Assembly: GCF_024298865.1 (NCBI RefSeq) | Contig: NZ_CP101161.1 | Coordinates: 2,377,227-2,441,226, forward strand | DNA: 64,000 bases | Origin: Halorarius halobius | GTDB taxonomy: Archaea; Halobacteriota; Halobacteria; Halobacteriales; Haloarculaceae | Direction: 5' to 3' | Shown here: positions 35,207 to 44,264 of the stretch, one piece after another | Numbering within the stretch: the stretch's first letter is position 1 | Layout: every line of letters begins with the position of its first letter | The notes under the pieces: generated by a model | The model's input: the letters and a program-made list of their open reading frames with translations, nothing else | Told to the model about the DNA's origin: nothing | The model's database searches: none | Translations under genes and position numbers: made by a program

Positions 35207-36655
35207 ATGACAGGCCCTCCAACCGTCGCGGTGGCCCACTACCCCGAGGGAGCGGGCCACGCGACACGGATGCTGGCGATAGCCAACGCCCTCCGCGAGC
35301 GCGGTGCGAGCGTCGAGATGGCCGGCGGCGGCGCCGGCACCGCGTTCGTCGCGCTCAACGGCTACGACGAGTTCGAACCGACCGCGGTCGACTACATCGA
35401 CACGTACCAGGGTGGCTCCGTCCGCCAGGTGCTCGCCGAGAGCGTGCCCGCGACGGCCGCCCGCGTCGCCGAGTACGTCGCGTGGCTCCGCAATACCGAA
35501 CCGGACGCGCTCGTGACCGACGACATGTTCGCGGCGATAGCCGCCACCCGGACCGACGTGCCGCTGTACGTGCTGAAACACGACGTACCCGCGCTGTACC
35601 GCGACCGCATCGAGCGGGCGGGCGCGGCGTTCCACACCTCGTTTCAGCTGTCGGCCGCCCGCGAGTTCTTCTATCCGACCGTGTGGCCGTCCTCAGAGGA
35701 CGACCCCGACGGCGTGACCCACGTGCCGCCGGTGGCGCTCGACGGTGACGCGACCGACCGGCCGCCGGCCGACGTCGTCGTCGTGCCGAGCGCCTACTCG
35801 GAACTCGGTCGCATCGCGGACCACCTTGCCCGACAGGGGTACGAGGTGCTCGATGTCGGAAGCGACGAGTGGGAGACCGTCCCCGCGTTGCTCCCGTATC
35901 TCCGCGCGGCCGACGTCGTCGTCTGCTCGGGCTACTCGACGGTGATGGACGCGGCTGTCGCCGGGACGCCCTGCGTGGTCTACCCCGCGACGGACGAGCA
36001 GGACGCGGTCGCGGACTGGCTCGACCGCTTCGACGTGACCGGGTTCACCGTCGCCGAGGAGCCGCTCGACGTGCTGGAGGCCGTGGCGTCGCCACCCCAG
36101 GCTCCGGCGTTCGAGAACGGCGCGGACGCGGTCGCCGACCGGGTGCTCGACGACCTCCGGACCGAGCCGCCGGCCGCGACCGGGCGGGCCGCCACCGGTT
36201 CCGGCGCGGCGGCCGGCTCCGACGCCACCGGGAGCGACGCCGGGGCCGTCGCTCGCGTCGACCGGGGGAGACGCCGGGTCGCGGACCGGGCCGTCGTCGC
36301 GGCGGCGGCGTGCGGGGCCGCCCTGCGTGCGGTAGCGGTCCGGGGTCGTGCTCTCGGCCGCGAGACGCGGCGCCTGCTCGCGGCCGGCATCGGTCGTCTC
36401 CGTCGGTCGGCGGCCCGTGTGGCCCGTGGCGGCCGGCGCTACGGCACCGCGGTGGCCGCGATGTCTATCGCGGCGCTGGTAGTGGCGAACGTCGGCGCGC
36501 GAAGCGCCGGCGGCGGCCTGCTGTCGGGACTCCGTCGTACCGCGGCGACGGTCCGCGAGGGGACAGCCGCCGCAGTCGGGCACGCTTCGCGTGCGGCCGA
36601 CCGCGCCGCCGGGCTGGCCGCGCGATTCAGGGACGGCGCCGGCACGTCGGAGTAG
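35207..36655 (+). CDS. Glycosyltransferase (GT-B fold) with a basic C-terminal tail
   Basis: A 482-residue protein. Residues ~1-320 look like a UGT/MurG-type GT-B: PTVAVAHYPEGAGHATRMLA (start), LVTDDMFAAIAATRTDVPLY, and the donor half RAADVVVCSGYSTVMDAAVAG followed by TPCVVYPATDEQDAVADWLD, a MurG-like sugar-nucleotide motif. Residues ~340-482 are an Ala/Arg-rich low-complexity tail with one hydrophobic stretch (YGTAVAAMSIAALVVANVG), strikingly basic for a haloarchaeal protein and perhaps a membrane-association segment. Acceptor and donor unknown. A TATA-like attctatg lies ~33 bp upstream. Confidence 0.75.
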   Translation: MTGPPTVAVAHYPEGAGHATRMLAIANALRERGASVEMAGGGAGTAFVALNGYDEFEPTAVDYIDTYQGGSVRQVLAESVPATAARVAEYVAWLRNTEPDALVTDDMFAAIAATRTDVPLYVLKHDVPALYRDRIERAGAAFHTSFQLSAAREFFYPTVWPSSEDDPDGVTHVPPVALDGDATDRPPADVVVVPSAYSELGRIADHLARQGYEVLDVGSDEWETVPALLPYLRAADVVVCSGYSTVMDAAVAGTPCVVYPATDEQDAVADWLDRFDVTGFTVAEEPLDVLEAVASPPQAPAFENGADAVADRVLDDLRTEPPAATGRAATGSGAAAGSDATGSDAGAVARVDRGRRRVADRAVVAAAACGAALRAVAVRGRALGRETRRLLAAGIGRLRRSAARVARGGRRYGTAVAAMSIAALVVANVGARSAGGGLLSGLRRTAATVREGTAAAVGHASRAADRAAGLAARFRDGAGTSE

Positions 36656-36661
36656 CCGGCG

Positions 36662-37096
36662 TCACCCCTCGGGCGCCACCCGCTCGACGGTCGCGGCTAT
36701 CTTCTCGCCGAACTCGCCGGCGGTGCCGCCGCGGTTGAACCGCTCGGCCCACTCGGTCTCGACCCGGTAGCGGACCACGGGGTCGCCCTCCACTGTCACC
36801 GTCGCCCGCAGTCGGTCAACCTCCCAGCCGTAGCCGACGGTGATGGCGTAGGCGTTGGCGACGGCCCGGACCGTCTCGCGGACCTGCTCCTCGGTCGCAT
36901 CGTCGACGCCGTACGCGAGGCGGACGACGCCGCCGTCGACGACGAGCCGCGTCGGCTCCACGTCGCGGAACGCGAGGGTCGTCTCGAACCGCCCGCGGTA
37001 GTCGAAGGGGGTCGGTGTCGCCGTCGGAGTCCGGGACGTGCTACAGCCAGCCGTCGCCGCGAGCGCCGCGGTCGCAAGCAGTCGGCGTCGGCGCAC
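36662..37096 (-). CDS. Putative Tat lipoprotein of unknown function (144 residues)
   Basis: The leader MRRRRLLATAALAATAGC has multiple Arg, a hydrophobic core and a lipobox TAGC with Cys18. A Thr/Pro spacer (STSRTPTATPTPFDY) leads to a ~110-residue alpha/beta domain: LAFRDVEPTRLVVDGGVVRL, EEQVRETVRAVANAYAITV and ATVTVEGDPVVRYRVETEWA. No family recognised; the fold could be of the small NTF2- or lipocalin-like size class. Convergent with the glycosyltransferase gene (6-bp gap). Confidence 0.7.
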   Translation of the reverse strand: MRRRRLLATAALAATAGCSTSRTPTATPTPFDYRGRFETTLAFRDVEPTRLVVDGGVVRLAYGVDDATEEQVRETVRAVANAYAITVGYGWEVDRLRATVTVEGDPVVRYRVETEWAERFNRGGTAGEFGEKIAATVERVAPEG

Positions 37097-37191
37097 GGCC
37101 GTTCTGTCCGCCGACGCGGCCTAAAGCGTTGAGCCGCGGATTCGCGGCCGGGATGGACAGTTACTTGTCGAGGTACGTACCAACCTCGAAT

Positions 37192-37335
37192 ATGACACAG
37201 ACAGCGGCCCTCGCCCTCATCGCGGTGTCGGTGGTCGGGATGGTGCTTCTCACCGTCGCGGGCATCCACTACATGCGCGACGTGTTGAGCGAACCGGAGG
37301 ACCACGACGACGACCACGGCGGCGCGGCCCTCTAG
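37192..37335 (+). CDS. Small single-helix membrane protein (47 residues)
   Basis: MTQTAALALIAVSVVGMVLL then TVAGIHYMRDVLSEPEDHDD and DHGGAAL. One transmembrane helix and an acidic/His tail (DHDDDHGG) that could bind metal. Function unknown. ATG 37192 has an AT box tatg-less but is preceded by the AT-rich tcgaatatg region; it overlaps the 3' end of the convergent helicase gene by 4 bp. Confidence 0.6.
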   Translation: MTQTAALALIAVSVVGMVLLTVAGIHYMRDVLSEPEDHDDDHGGAAL

Positions 37336-39659
37336 GACAGGCCGTCCAGAAGCGTCGTCGCGAGCTCCTTGTCCAGCGGGTCGTTCGCGTTCCCGCAGTG
37401 TGGCGACTGGACGCAGGCCGGACAGCCGGCCTCGCAGGGACAGGCCCGTAGCATCGACAGCGTCCGCTCGAGGTGGGTGCCGACCGACTCGTAGCCGTCG
37501 CGGACCAGTCCCACGCCGCCGGGGTAGCCGTCGTAGATGAATATCGTCGGCCGCCCGGTGTGGGGATGAAGCGGCGTCGACAGCCCTCCGATGTCGCGGC
37601 GGTCACACAGCAGTTCCGCCGGAAACATCGCTATCATGGCGTGCTCGGCGGCGTGGATGCCGCCCGGCAGGTCGCCACCGTCCCGGAGCGCGCGTTCGAG
37701 GTCCTCGGGCACCGTGAAATACAGCGCGCGGGTTCGGAGCGTCGTCTCCGGTAGCTCCAGTTCCTCGCGGCCGAGCGTCTCCCCGGACCCCGAATCGCGC
37801 CGCTCGAACCCGGTTATTTGCTTGCGCATAGTCACGTCCGCGAACCGGACGGGCACGTCCTCGCGGCCCGGGAGCGTCCGCTCGCGCAGGTCGCGCTCGA
37901 CGGTCATCGTCTTCTCGTGAAGGGTCCGCGTGTAGTAGTCGGCCCACGTCGGCTCCAGTTCGGCGACGCCGTGGTCGACGTCCAGACTCACCACCTCGTA
38001 CGTCCCTCCTTGGTGGTGGTAGACGGCGCCGGGGTGGGCGTCACGCAGGCCGTCGGCGAACGGGAGCGAGGCGATGGTCTCGCCGCTCCGCCGGTCCCGG
38101 AGGTCGATGTCGCGGTCCGACATCGTCCGCAGGCTCATCTCGTGGTGGGGACTGCCGCCGCCGCCGGCCAGCCAGCGGGTGCCGTCGGCCGTCGACCGCC
38201 GCTCTAGCTGTCCGTCGGCCTCCATCTCGGCGACGAGGTCGGGGAACGACCCTCCGAAGTGAGCGTCGTCGTCGGGCTTCAGCCAGTTCTCGCGGGCGGC
38301 ACACCGGACGTGGTCCGGAAGCAGTTGGTCGTTCTCGGGGTTCGACACCGCGCGCTCGGGGTCGCCCTCGAAGAAGGCGTCGGGGTTCGCCATGTGGTAC
38401 TGGTCGAGTTGGTCCTCGCCGCCGACGAGGACGACGAGCGCGGGGTCGGTCCCACGGCCCGCGCGGCCGGCTTGCTGGAACGCGCTCATCCGGGTCCCGG
38501 GGTAGCCGTCGAGGATGACGCAGTCGAGCCCCCCGATGTCGACCCCGAGTTCCAGCGCGTTCGTCGACCAGACGCCTCGAACGTCGCCGGATTTCAGCCC
38601 CGACTCGATGTCCCCCCGCCGCTCGTCTCCGAGCGCCGCCTGGTAGGCGTGGACCGCGCCCGCGGCGTCGTGTTCGCCGCGCTCGCGGAGCCGTTTCGAG
38701 GACTCGGTGGCGTACCGCTCGGCCGTCTGTCGGGAGGCGGTGAACACGACCGTCTGGTGGCCGTCGGCGACGAGGTCACAGAACAGTCGCTTCGCCTCGA
38801 CGTGCGACGACCGGCGGCGCGAGCCGTCTTCCCTGCCGGGCGAACCACCGGGCCCGTCGTCGTACGTCGGCGGGTTCCAGAACAGCCAGTGGCGCGGTCC
38901 GGACGCGGAGGCGTCGGTGTCGACGAGCGCGAACGAGTCGGCGTCGCCGCCCGTCACCGTCGCGGCGTGCTCGACGGGGTTGCCGATGGTCGCCGAACAG
39001 CAGACGTACTCCGGGTCGGCGCCGAACCGTTCGCACAGTCGGTTGAGCCGGCGGAAGACGAGCGCGGCGTGACTGCCGAACACGCCCCGGTAGGCGTGGA
39101 CCTCGTCGACGACAACCGTTTCGAGCCGCTGGAAGAACCAGTCCCACAGGCGGTTCGCGTGGGGGAGAATCCCGTAGTGGAGCATGTCCGGCGTCACCAG
39201 AAGCACCGTCGGCTGGCGGTCGCGTACCGCCTCCTTCTCCGAACGGCTCAGCCGACCCGTGTACGCGTCGACCGTGACCCGCGAGCCGAACCCGAGTCCA
39301 CCGGCGAGGTCGGCGAGCGTCTCCCGCTGGTCGTCGATGAGTGCGACCTGCGGGCCGACGTACAGCGTCGTCGCCACGCGGTCCATCGCGCGTTCGAACG
39401 CGGGCACCGTGTACGCGAGCGACTTTCCCGAGGCCGTTGGCGTCGCCAGCACGACGTCCCGTCCCGAACGGACCGCGTCGACCGCGTCGGCCTGATGCGC
39501 GTAGAGGTCGTCGACTCCCCGCTCGGAAAGCGCACCTGCGAGCCGCGAGTCCATCTCGATGCTCCGGGTTCGTGCCTCCCGACCCGGGAGCGTCCGGTGG
39601 TCCCGTACCTGTCCGTCGTAGTCGGGGCGCTCGCGGAGGCCGGCGACGGTGTCGTCCAC
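37332..39659 (-). CDS. DEAD/DEAH-type helicase with C-terminal four-Cys domain (Mrf1/YprA family)
   Basis: A 775-residue SF2 helicase. Walker A LATPTASGKSLAYTVPAFER, DEVH box VVVDEVHAYRGVFGSH, SAT motif CCSATIGNPVEHA, and the helicase-C motifs VWSTNALELGVDIGGLD and QAGRAGRGTDPALVVLVGG. The C-terminal domain ends RACPCEAGCPACVQSPHCG (four Cys, DUF1998-like metal site). Bacterial MrfA in this family unwinds DNA in mitomycin-lesion repair; the archaeal role is inferred. The GTG start (MDDTVAGLRERPDYDGQVRD) is the longest consistent start. Confidence 0.88.
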   Translation of the reverse strand: MDDTVAGLRERPDYDGQVRDHRTLPGREARTRSIEMDSRLAGALSERGVDDLYAHQADAVDAVRSGRDVVLATPTASGKSLAYTVPAFERAMDRVATTLYVGPQVALIDDQRETLADLAGGLGFGSRVTVDAYTGRLSRSEKEAVRDRQPTVLLVTPDMLHYGILPHANRLWDWFFQRLETVVVDEVHAYRGVFGSHAALVFRRLNRLCERFGADPEYVCCSATIGNPVEHAATVTGGDADSFALVDTDASASGPRHWLFWNPPTYDDGPGGSPGREDGSRRRSSHVEAKRLFCDLVADGHQTVVFTASRQTAERYATESSKRLRERGEHDAAGAVHAYQAALGDERRGDIESGLKSGDVRGVWSTNALELGVDIGGLDCVILDGYPGTRMSAFQQAGRAGRGTDPALVVLVGGEDQLDQYHMANPDAFFEGDPERAVSNPENDQLLPDHVRCAARENWLKPDDDAHFGGSFPDLVAEMEADGQLERRSTADGTRWLAGGGGSPHHEMSLRTMSDRDIDLRDRRSGETIASLPFADGLRDAHPGAVYHHQGGTYEVVSLDVDHGVAELEPTWADYYTRTLHEKTMTVERDLRERTLPGREDVPVRFADVTMRKQITGFERRDSGSGETLGREELELPETTLRTRALYFTVPEDLERALRDGGDLPGGIHAAEHAMIAMFPAELLCDRRDIGGLSTPLHPHTGRPTIFIYDGYPGGVGLVRDGYESVGTHLERTLSMLRACPCEAGCPACVQSPHCGNANDPLDKELATTLLDGLS

Positions 39660-39738
39660 GGCCGAGGTAGCGGTGCCGCGAGCCTAACGGTTGCGCTCAC
39701 GCGAAACGTTCATTTCGCCGCGGCGAGGGAGAACACAT

Positions 39739-40536
39739 ATGGTCGACCCCGGAACAGTGGCCGTCGTCGGCGTCGCACTCGCGGCCGTGGTGTCCGTCGC
39801 GCTGCTGGCCGTCGAGCGGCCGCCGGTGAACGGGGCGACGGTCGTGGCGGCCCTGCCGTGGGTCGTCGCCGCCGGTCTGGTCGACGCGCTGGCCGCCTCC
39901 GGCGCGTACCCGTCGGTCCTCGCGCCAGTGGTGCGCCTGCCGACGGTGCTGGCCGCGACGTTCGTCGTCGCCGTGCTGGTGTGGATGCCGCTCCAGCAGC
40001 TCGCCACCCTGCGCGACTTCGATTCGGGCTCCGGCCGGTATCTCGCCGCCGCCGGGATGGGGGCGGCCGTCGTCCTGCTCGTGACGCTTCTGGTTCGGGT
40101 CGGGCTCGGCGGCCGCGCGTTGCTGTGGCTCTCCGCGGGGCCGCTACTGGCGGCGGTCGTCGCCGCGGCCGCGTACGTCGCGCTCGGTTTCCTCGACCCG
40201 ACGACCCTGGCGACGACGCGGTGGGTCGGCTACCTCGTCGTGTTCGGGTTCGTCCTCTCGGGCACCGTCACGGCCGTCGCCGTCGACGTGTACGGGCAGG
40301 TGGGTGGCCGCGCCACCGCCACGCTGGTCGTGCTGGCGCGGGACCTCCCCGTAGCCTCGGCGAGCGTCGGGTGGCCCGCCGTCGCGCTGGGCGCGCTCGT
40401 CGGCTGTGGCGTCGCCGCACTCGTCGCGCGCGCGGTCCGGACCGACGCCGTCGCCGGCCACGTGCTCGCTGTCGCGGCGACGGCTGTCACCGTCGCGCCC
40501 GGCGTCGCCGGCCTGCTGGCGACGGTGCTGCGATAG
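39739..40536 (+). CDS. DUF63-type membrane protein
   Basis: A 265-residue polytopic protein. VAALPWVVAAGLVDALAASG followed by AYPSVLAPVVRLPTVLAATF is the DUF63-like core as I recall it in haloarchaea; four or five further hydrophobic helices follow. About 50 residues shorter than many DUF63 proteins. Role unknown. The ATG at 39739 sits after acacatatgg, an AT element too close to be the TATA box. Confidence 0.6.
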   Translation: MVDPGTVAVVGVALAAVVSVALLAVERPPVNGATVVAALPWVVAAGLVDALAASGAYPSVLAPVVRLPTVLAATFVVAVLVWMPLQQLATLRDFDSGSGRYLAAAGMGAAVVLLVTLLVRVGLGGRALLWLSAGPLLAAVVAAAAYVALGFLDPTTLATTRWVGYLVVFGFVLSGTVTAVAVDVYGQVGGRATATLVVLARDLPVASASVGWPAVALGALVGCGVAALVARAVRTDAVAGHVLAVAATAVTVAPGVAGLLATVLR

Positions 40537-40566
40537 CTCTTTGGTCCCGGGCCGGCATCCCCACGC

Positions 40567-40800
40567 ATGGATACGACGCCGACACGTGGCGACCCCCTCG
40601 GGTCAGCGGTCGGACTCGCAGTGGGTGTCCTGGTCGGACTGCTCGTCGCCGTCCCCGCGCTTCCGACCGGCGTGGAACTCACCGTCTCCGGCGCCGCCGT
40701 CGGCCCGGTCGGCTCCGCGCTGTTGGTCGGGGCGCTGTCGGTGCTCGTGGTGCCGTTCGGCGTCGCCGCGCTCTACTTCCTGTTCGTCGGCACGGAGTGA
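40567..40800 (+). CDS. Small membrane protein (77 residues)
   Basis: MDTTPTRGDPLGSAVGLAVG then VLVGLLVAVPALPTGVELTV, VGPVGSALLVGALSVLVVPF and GVAALYFLFVGTE: two or three hydrophobic helices with a short cytosolic N-terminus. No family recognised. It lies 30 bp after the DUF63-type gene on the same strand. Confidence 0.55.
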   Translation: MDTTPTRGDPLGSAVGLAVGVLVGLLVAVPALPTGVELTVSGAAVGPVGSALLVGALSVLVVPFGVAALYFLFVGTE

Positions 40801-40882
40801 CGGCCGGGTAGGCGGTCCGTACCCGCCCTCGTCGGGGGGTAAGCGCCGCGTACTGAAACGGGGAGTCGTGGTTCTGGGAGCC

Positions 40883-41275
40883 ATGGGAGTCCGTCACGCG
40901 CCCGACGAGCCCGTCGACGGCTACTGGACCCGGGTGGGAATCGCTCTGCTGTTGCTCGTCGCCGGTGATATGCTGACGACGCTCGTGGCCGCCGGTGTGG
41001 TCGGCCCCGCGGGCGAGGCGAACCCGCTGGTTCGGTGGGCGCTCAGACAGGGCGTGGGAACGGTGCTCGCGCTCAACGCCGTGGCGCTCGTCGCCGCCGT
41101 GGTCCTGTTTTACGCCCTGCTCGAACTGTTCCGGCTGACGCCGCCCGGTCGGCGCCGGCTGTTCGCGATAATGATAGACTGTTATCTGTTGTTCCTGGTG
41201 GTAGCCGGGGCGTTCGTCGTCGTCAACAACGTCGTCGTCGTCGCGCTGGAGTCGTCGCTCGTCTCGGCGCTGTGA
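40883..41275 (+). CDS. DUF5658-like membrane protein
   Basis: A 130-residue protein with three or four helices. LLLLVAGDMLTTLVAAGVVG then EANPLVRWALRQG is the pattern I associate with DUF5658 (Asp at the first helix, ExNPL motif). The remaining helices include LALNAVALVAAVVLFYALLE and CYLLFLVVAGAFVVVNNVVV. Role unknown. The ATG at 40883 follows a gggag-type stretch; there is no strong TATA box. Confidence 0.62.
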   Translation: MGVRHAPDEPVDGYWTRVGIALLLLVAGDMLTTLVAAGVVGPAGEANPLVRWALRQGVGTVLALNAVALVAAVVLFYALLELFRLTPPGRRRLFAIMIDCYLLFLVVAGAFVVVNNVVVVALESSLVSAL

Positions 41276-41372
41276 ACGGTCACAGCGCTTACGTGGCTCC
41301 GCGGCGTATCGCCTGACAGCGTACGCGAGCCACCGGTACCTTGGGTAGGGTAAAACAGGTTCCCGTGCGCTG

Positions 41373-41558
41373 CTATCGTCCGGCCCACTCGCTGCGACAG
41401 CTTTCGTCGCAGAAGTGGGCGCTTTGCACTTCCCCGTTTTCTATCCACGTGATGACCCGGTGGTTCGGCTCGTCGAACACCGGCGCCGCACACGTCGCAC
41501 ACCTCGGGGCGTCCTCCTCGGAGATGTCCTCGCCGAGGTCCGAAGTCGGGTCAACCAT
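41373..41558 (-). CDS. Zinc-finger microprotein (DUF7576-like), 61 residues
   Basis: MVDPTSDLGEDISEEDAPRC then ATCAAPVFDEPNHRVITWIE and HFCDESCRSEWAGR. The CxxC and CxxxC pairs form one zinc-binding site; the Arg/Trp after the second pair is the family end. Such proteins are frequent in haloarchaea, some as nucleic-acid or protein-binding adaptors. An acidic N-terminal arm precedes the finger. Confidence 0.72.
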   Translation of the reverse strand: MVDPTSDLGEDISEEDAPRCATCAAPVFDEPNHRVITWIENGEVQSAHFCDESCRSEWAGR

Positions 41559-41609
41559 TACGAGGGGGTTTCACGGTGGCCCACTTAGCGGTACAGACCC
41601 CGGCAGGTA

Positions 41610-42470
41610 TCACGGCCGCTCGAACTCGGGGTCGAACATCCGCGCGGACATCGGCGACGGGTCGCCCTCCGTGAGGTTGTACGCCGCGAAGTCGTCGACG
41701 CCGGCCTCGCGGAGTATCTCCTCGTCGTAGACGGCGTTGCCCGTGTAGTCGGCCGGGTCGCGTTTCAGTATCTCCAGCACCGCGTCGGAGACGATGTCGG
41801 GCGAGCGCCAGTCGTCCTCGGTGCCGAGCCCGAAGTAGCGGGTCGCGCGCGTGTCGATGGCCGTGACGGGCCAGAAGGAGTTACAGCCCACGTCGTGGCC
41901 GCCGAGTTCCTGGGCCAGCGACAGCGTGATGAACGACATCCCCATCTTCGACCACGAGTACGGTGCCTTGCCGGGCGCGCGGTCGATGGCGACGGGCGGC
42001 GCGTTCGTCAACAGCCACGCGTCGTCGATTTCCTTCAGGTGGTCCATGAACGCGCGGGCCACCAGATACGTCCCCCGGACGTTCACGTCGGTCATCAGGT
42101 CGAACCGGTTGGCCGGCAGTTCCTCGACGTTGGCTATCTGGATGGCGCTGGCGTTGTTGATGACGATGTTCACCTCCCCGAAGTGGTCGATGGCCTGCTG
42201 GGCGGCGCCCTCGACCTGTTCGGGGTCGCGGACGTTCAACTGCACCGCGAGCGCCTCGGGCCCGCGTTCGCGCACCTCGCGGGCCGTCTGCTCGATGGTG
42301 CCTTCGAGGTCCTGGTCGTCGCCGTAGTCGTCCTCCTCGCTGGTCTTCCCCGTCGAGACGACGTTACAGCCACAGTCCGCGAGCGCGAGCGCTATCTCCT
42401 TGCCGATGCCGCGGGTCGTTCCCGTGATGAACGCGGTCTGGCCGGAGAGGTCCGGCGCGTCGGGCGTCAT
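41610..42470 (-). CDS. Short-chain dehydrogenase/reductase (HSDL2-like)
   Basis: A 286-residue Rossmann oxidoreductase. NAD(P) motif FITGTTRGIGKEIALALADC, the NNAS element in VNIVINNASAIQIANVEELP, and the catalytic Tyr-x-x-x-Lys in PYSWSKMGMSFITLSLAQEL. The loop TGKTSEEDDYGDDQDLEGTI is the long NADP-contact loop of the HSDL2/SCP2-SDR group. The substrate is probably a hydroxyacyl or carbonyl compound; not determinable. ATG 42470 gives an ordinary start (MTPDAPDLSG). Confidence 0.85.
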   Translation of the reverse strand: MTPDAPDLSGQTAFITGTTRGIGKEIALALADCGCNVVSTGKTSEEDDYGDDQDLEGTIEQTAREVRERGPEALAVQLNVRDPEQVEGAAQQAIDHFGEVNIVINNASAIQIANVEELPANRFDLMTDVNVRGTYLVARAFMDHLKEIDDAWLLTNAPPVAIDRAPGKAPYSWSKMGMSFITLSLAQELGGHDVGCNSFWPVTAIDTRATRYFGLGTEDDWRSPDIVSDAVLEILKRDPADYTGNAVYDEEILREAGVDDFAAYNLTEGDPSPMSARMFDPEFERP

Positions 42471-42529
42471 GCCCCTCCCTTCGGTCAGGGGTGTGATAAT
42501 GCCCCGTGTTCCGTCCGAACCTGCCGTAG

Positions 42530-43714
42530 TCAGCGGTCGCGCAACACGGTCTCGCCCGGGGTGGTGGTCGCGCCCGCCGACAGCACCACGCCGGCGTTCA
42601 GCGACGTGTTGATGGCCGTCTTCGCCCCCGGGCCGACGACGACGCCGAACTTCCGGCGACCGGTCGAGACCCGCTCGCCCTTCACGGTCATCTCGACCGG
42701 CTGGTCGTCGTGCCGGAGGTTCGCCACGTTCGTGCCCGCCCCGAGGTTCGCCCCCTCCCCGAGCACGCTGTCGCCGACGTACGAGAGGTGGGGCACGTTC
42801 GTCCCCCGCATCACCACCGAGTTCTTCACCTCGACGGCGTTGCCGACGTGGGTGTCCTCCGCGAGCAGGGTCGCGCCCCGGACGTAGCTGTTCGGCCCGA
42901 GTTCCGCGCCCGAGCGGACCAGCGCCGGCCCCTCGACGACGACGCCGGCGTCGACGGTCGCGCCCTGCTCGACGACCACGTCGCCCCGGAGGTCGGCCGT
43001 CTCGTGGACATCGCCGGCGACCCGGCGGTCGAGTTCCGCCAGTTTCCACTCGTTTGCCTCCAGCAGTTCCCACGGTCGGCCGACGCCGAGCCACCGCTCG
43101 ACCGGAACCGCGCGCACGTCGTAGGCGTCGACGACCCGTTCGAGGACGTCGGTTATCTCGTACTCGCCGCGCTCGCTCAACTCGACCTCGGTGAGCCAGT
43201 CGGCCGCCTCCGCCGGGAAGCGGTACGCGCCGACGTTGACGCGGTTCGAGGGGGGGTCGTCCGGCTTCTCGACGACGCCGGTCACCCGGTCGCCCTCGAT
43301 GGAGAACACGCCGTACGGGCGGGGGTCTTCGACCTCGTAGGCGCCGACTGCGGGGCCGCCCTCGAACAGCGGCCCGATGGCCGCGGCGTCGTACAGGTCG
43401 TCGCCGTTGAGGACGACGAACTCGCCGTCGAGATGCTCGCGGGCCGCGGCGGCGGCGTGGGCCGTCCCGAGTTGCTCCTCCTGTACCGCGTAGGAGACGG
43501 GGACCCCCTCGAACTCCGTGCCGAAGTGGTCGCGCACCCGGTCGGCCTCGTAGCCGACCACGAGCACCAGTTCCTCCGCGCCGGCGTCGGCGGCCATCGA
43601 CGCGGTGTGGGCGACCAGCGGCCGGTCCGCGACGGGGAGCATCGGCTTGGGGACCGATTCGGTGAGCGGGCGCATCCGCGTGCCCTCGCCGGCGGCGAGG
43701 ATGACTGCCTGCAT
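42530..43714 (-). CDS. GlmU-like sugar-1-phosphate nucleotidyltransferase
   Basis: A 394-residue two-domain enzyme. The N-terminal GT-A domain has QAVILAAGEGTRMRPLTES and VPKPMLPVADRPLVAHTASM, with GDDLYDAAAI and VVEKPDDPPSN for nucleotide and metal. Residues ~240-394 are a left-handed beta-helix of hexapeptides (VVVEQGATVDAGVVVEGPAL, YVGDSVLGEGANLGAGTNVA, TSLNAGVVLSAGATTTPGET), as in archaeal GlmU/bifunctional acetyltransferases. It probably makes UDP-GlcNAc or a related sugar nucleotide for glycosylation. ATG 43714. Confidence 0.87.
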   Translation of the reverse strand: MQAVILAAGEGTRMRPLTESVPKPMLPVADRPLVAHTASMAADAGAEELVLVVGYEADRVRDHFGTEFEGVPVSYAVQEEQLGTAHAAAAAREHLDGEFVVLNGDDLYDAAAIGPLFEGGPAVGAYEVEDPRPYGVFSIEGDRVTGVVEKPDDPPSNRVNVGAYRFPAEAADWLTEVELSERGEYEITDVLERVVDAYDVRAVPVERWLGVGRPWELLEANEWKLAELDRRVAGDVHETADLRGDVVVEQGATVDAGVVVEGPALVRSGAELGPNSYVRGATLLAEDTHVGNAVEVKNSVVMRGTNVPHLSYVGDSVLGEGANLGAGTNVANLRHDDQPVEMTVKGERVSTGRRKFGVVVGPGAKTAINTSLNAGVVLSAGATTTPGETVLRDR

Positions 43715-43824
43715 ACTCCGGTTCCCGACGGGCGAGCGGAAAGAGCTACCGGACCCGCTGGATGGGGCGTCGGGCCAGATGGTAACAACGCCTATTCGCC
43801 GACACGTGGTAGCCTACGGGCGTC

Positions 43825-44019
43825 ATGTGGGACCGACTCTACGACGTGGCGGGCGAGGCGCTACTCGTCGCGGGTCTCGTGCTGTTCTTCTTCGGCGCCG
43901 TCGTCGTGGTGGCGGGCGGGCCGGTCGACACCACGGTCCTCGTCGCCGCCGCGCTCGCGCTGGTGTTCGTCGGCCTCGGGGCGTCGCTGAAGGCCCGCGG
44001 CCGCACCCGCAGTCCCTGA
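43825..44019 (+). CDS. Small membrane protein (64 residues)
   Basis: MWDRLYDVAGEALLVAGLVL then FFFGAVVVVAGGPVDTTVLV and AAALALVFVGLGASLKARGR: two hydrophobic helices and a basic C-terminus on the cytosolic side. No family recognised. It lies 49 bp before the XapX gene. Confidence 0.58.
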   Translation: MWDRLYDVAGEALLVAGLVLFFFGAVVVVAGGPVDTTVLVAAALALVFVGLGASLKARGRTRSP

Positions 44020-44068
44020 CGACCGGAACTCGTGGCGCTTTTGCCTCTCCCGGGCGCTGAATCGGGAT

Positions 44069-44263
44069 ATGAACACCACGCTCGCTGTCCTCGCGTTCCT
44101 CACCGGCCTGCTGACCGGGGGGCTGTTCGCGTTCATCGAAGTACCCATCCCCGCGCCGCCGAACGTCGCGGGCGTGCTCGGCATCGTCGGCATCTACGTC
44201 GGGTTCAAACTCGTCGACCTGTACGTCGACACCGTCGACCTGCTGGGTGCGCTGGGGCTCTGA
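44069..44263 (+). CDS. XapX (DUF1427) domain membrane protein
   Basis: A 64-residue protein. TLAVLAFLTGLLTGGLFAFI then EVPIPAPPNVAGVLGIVGIY and VGFKLVDLYVDTV. The P-x-P-A-PP-N-V-x-G-V-L-G-I-x-G-I motif between two helices is the XapX domain. Role unknown. Followed directly by a T5 tract (44270-44274) in cccactttttgcgcga. Confidence 0.83.
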   Translation: MNTTLAVLAFLTGLLTGGLFAFIEVPIPAPPNVAGVLGIVGIYVGFKLVDLYVDTVDLLGALGL

Positions 44264-44264
44264 A

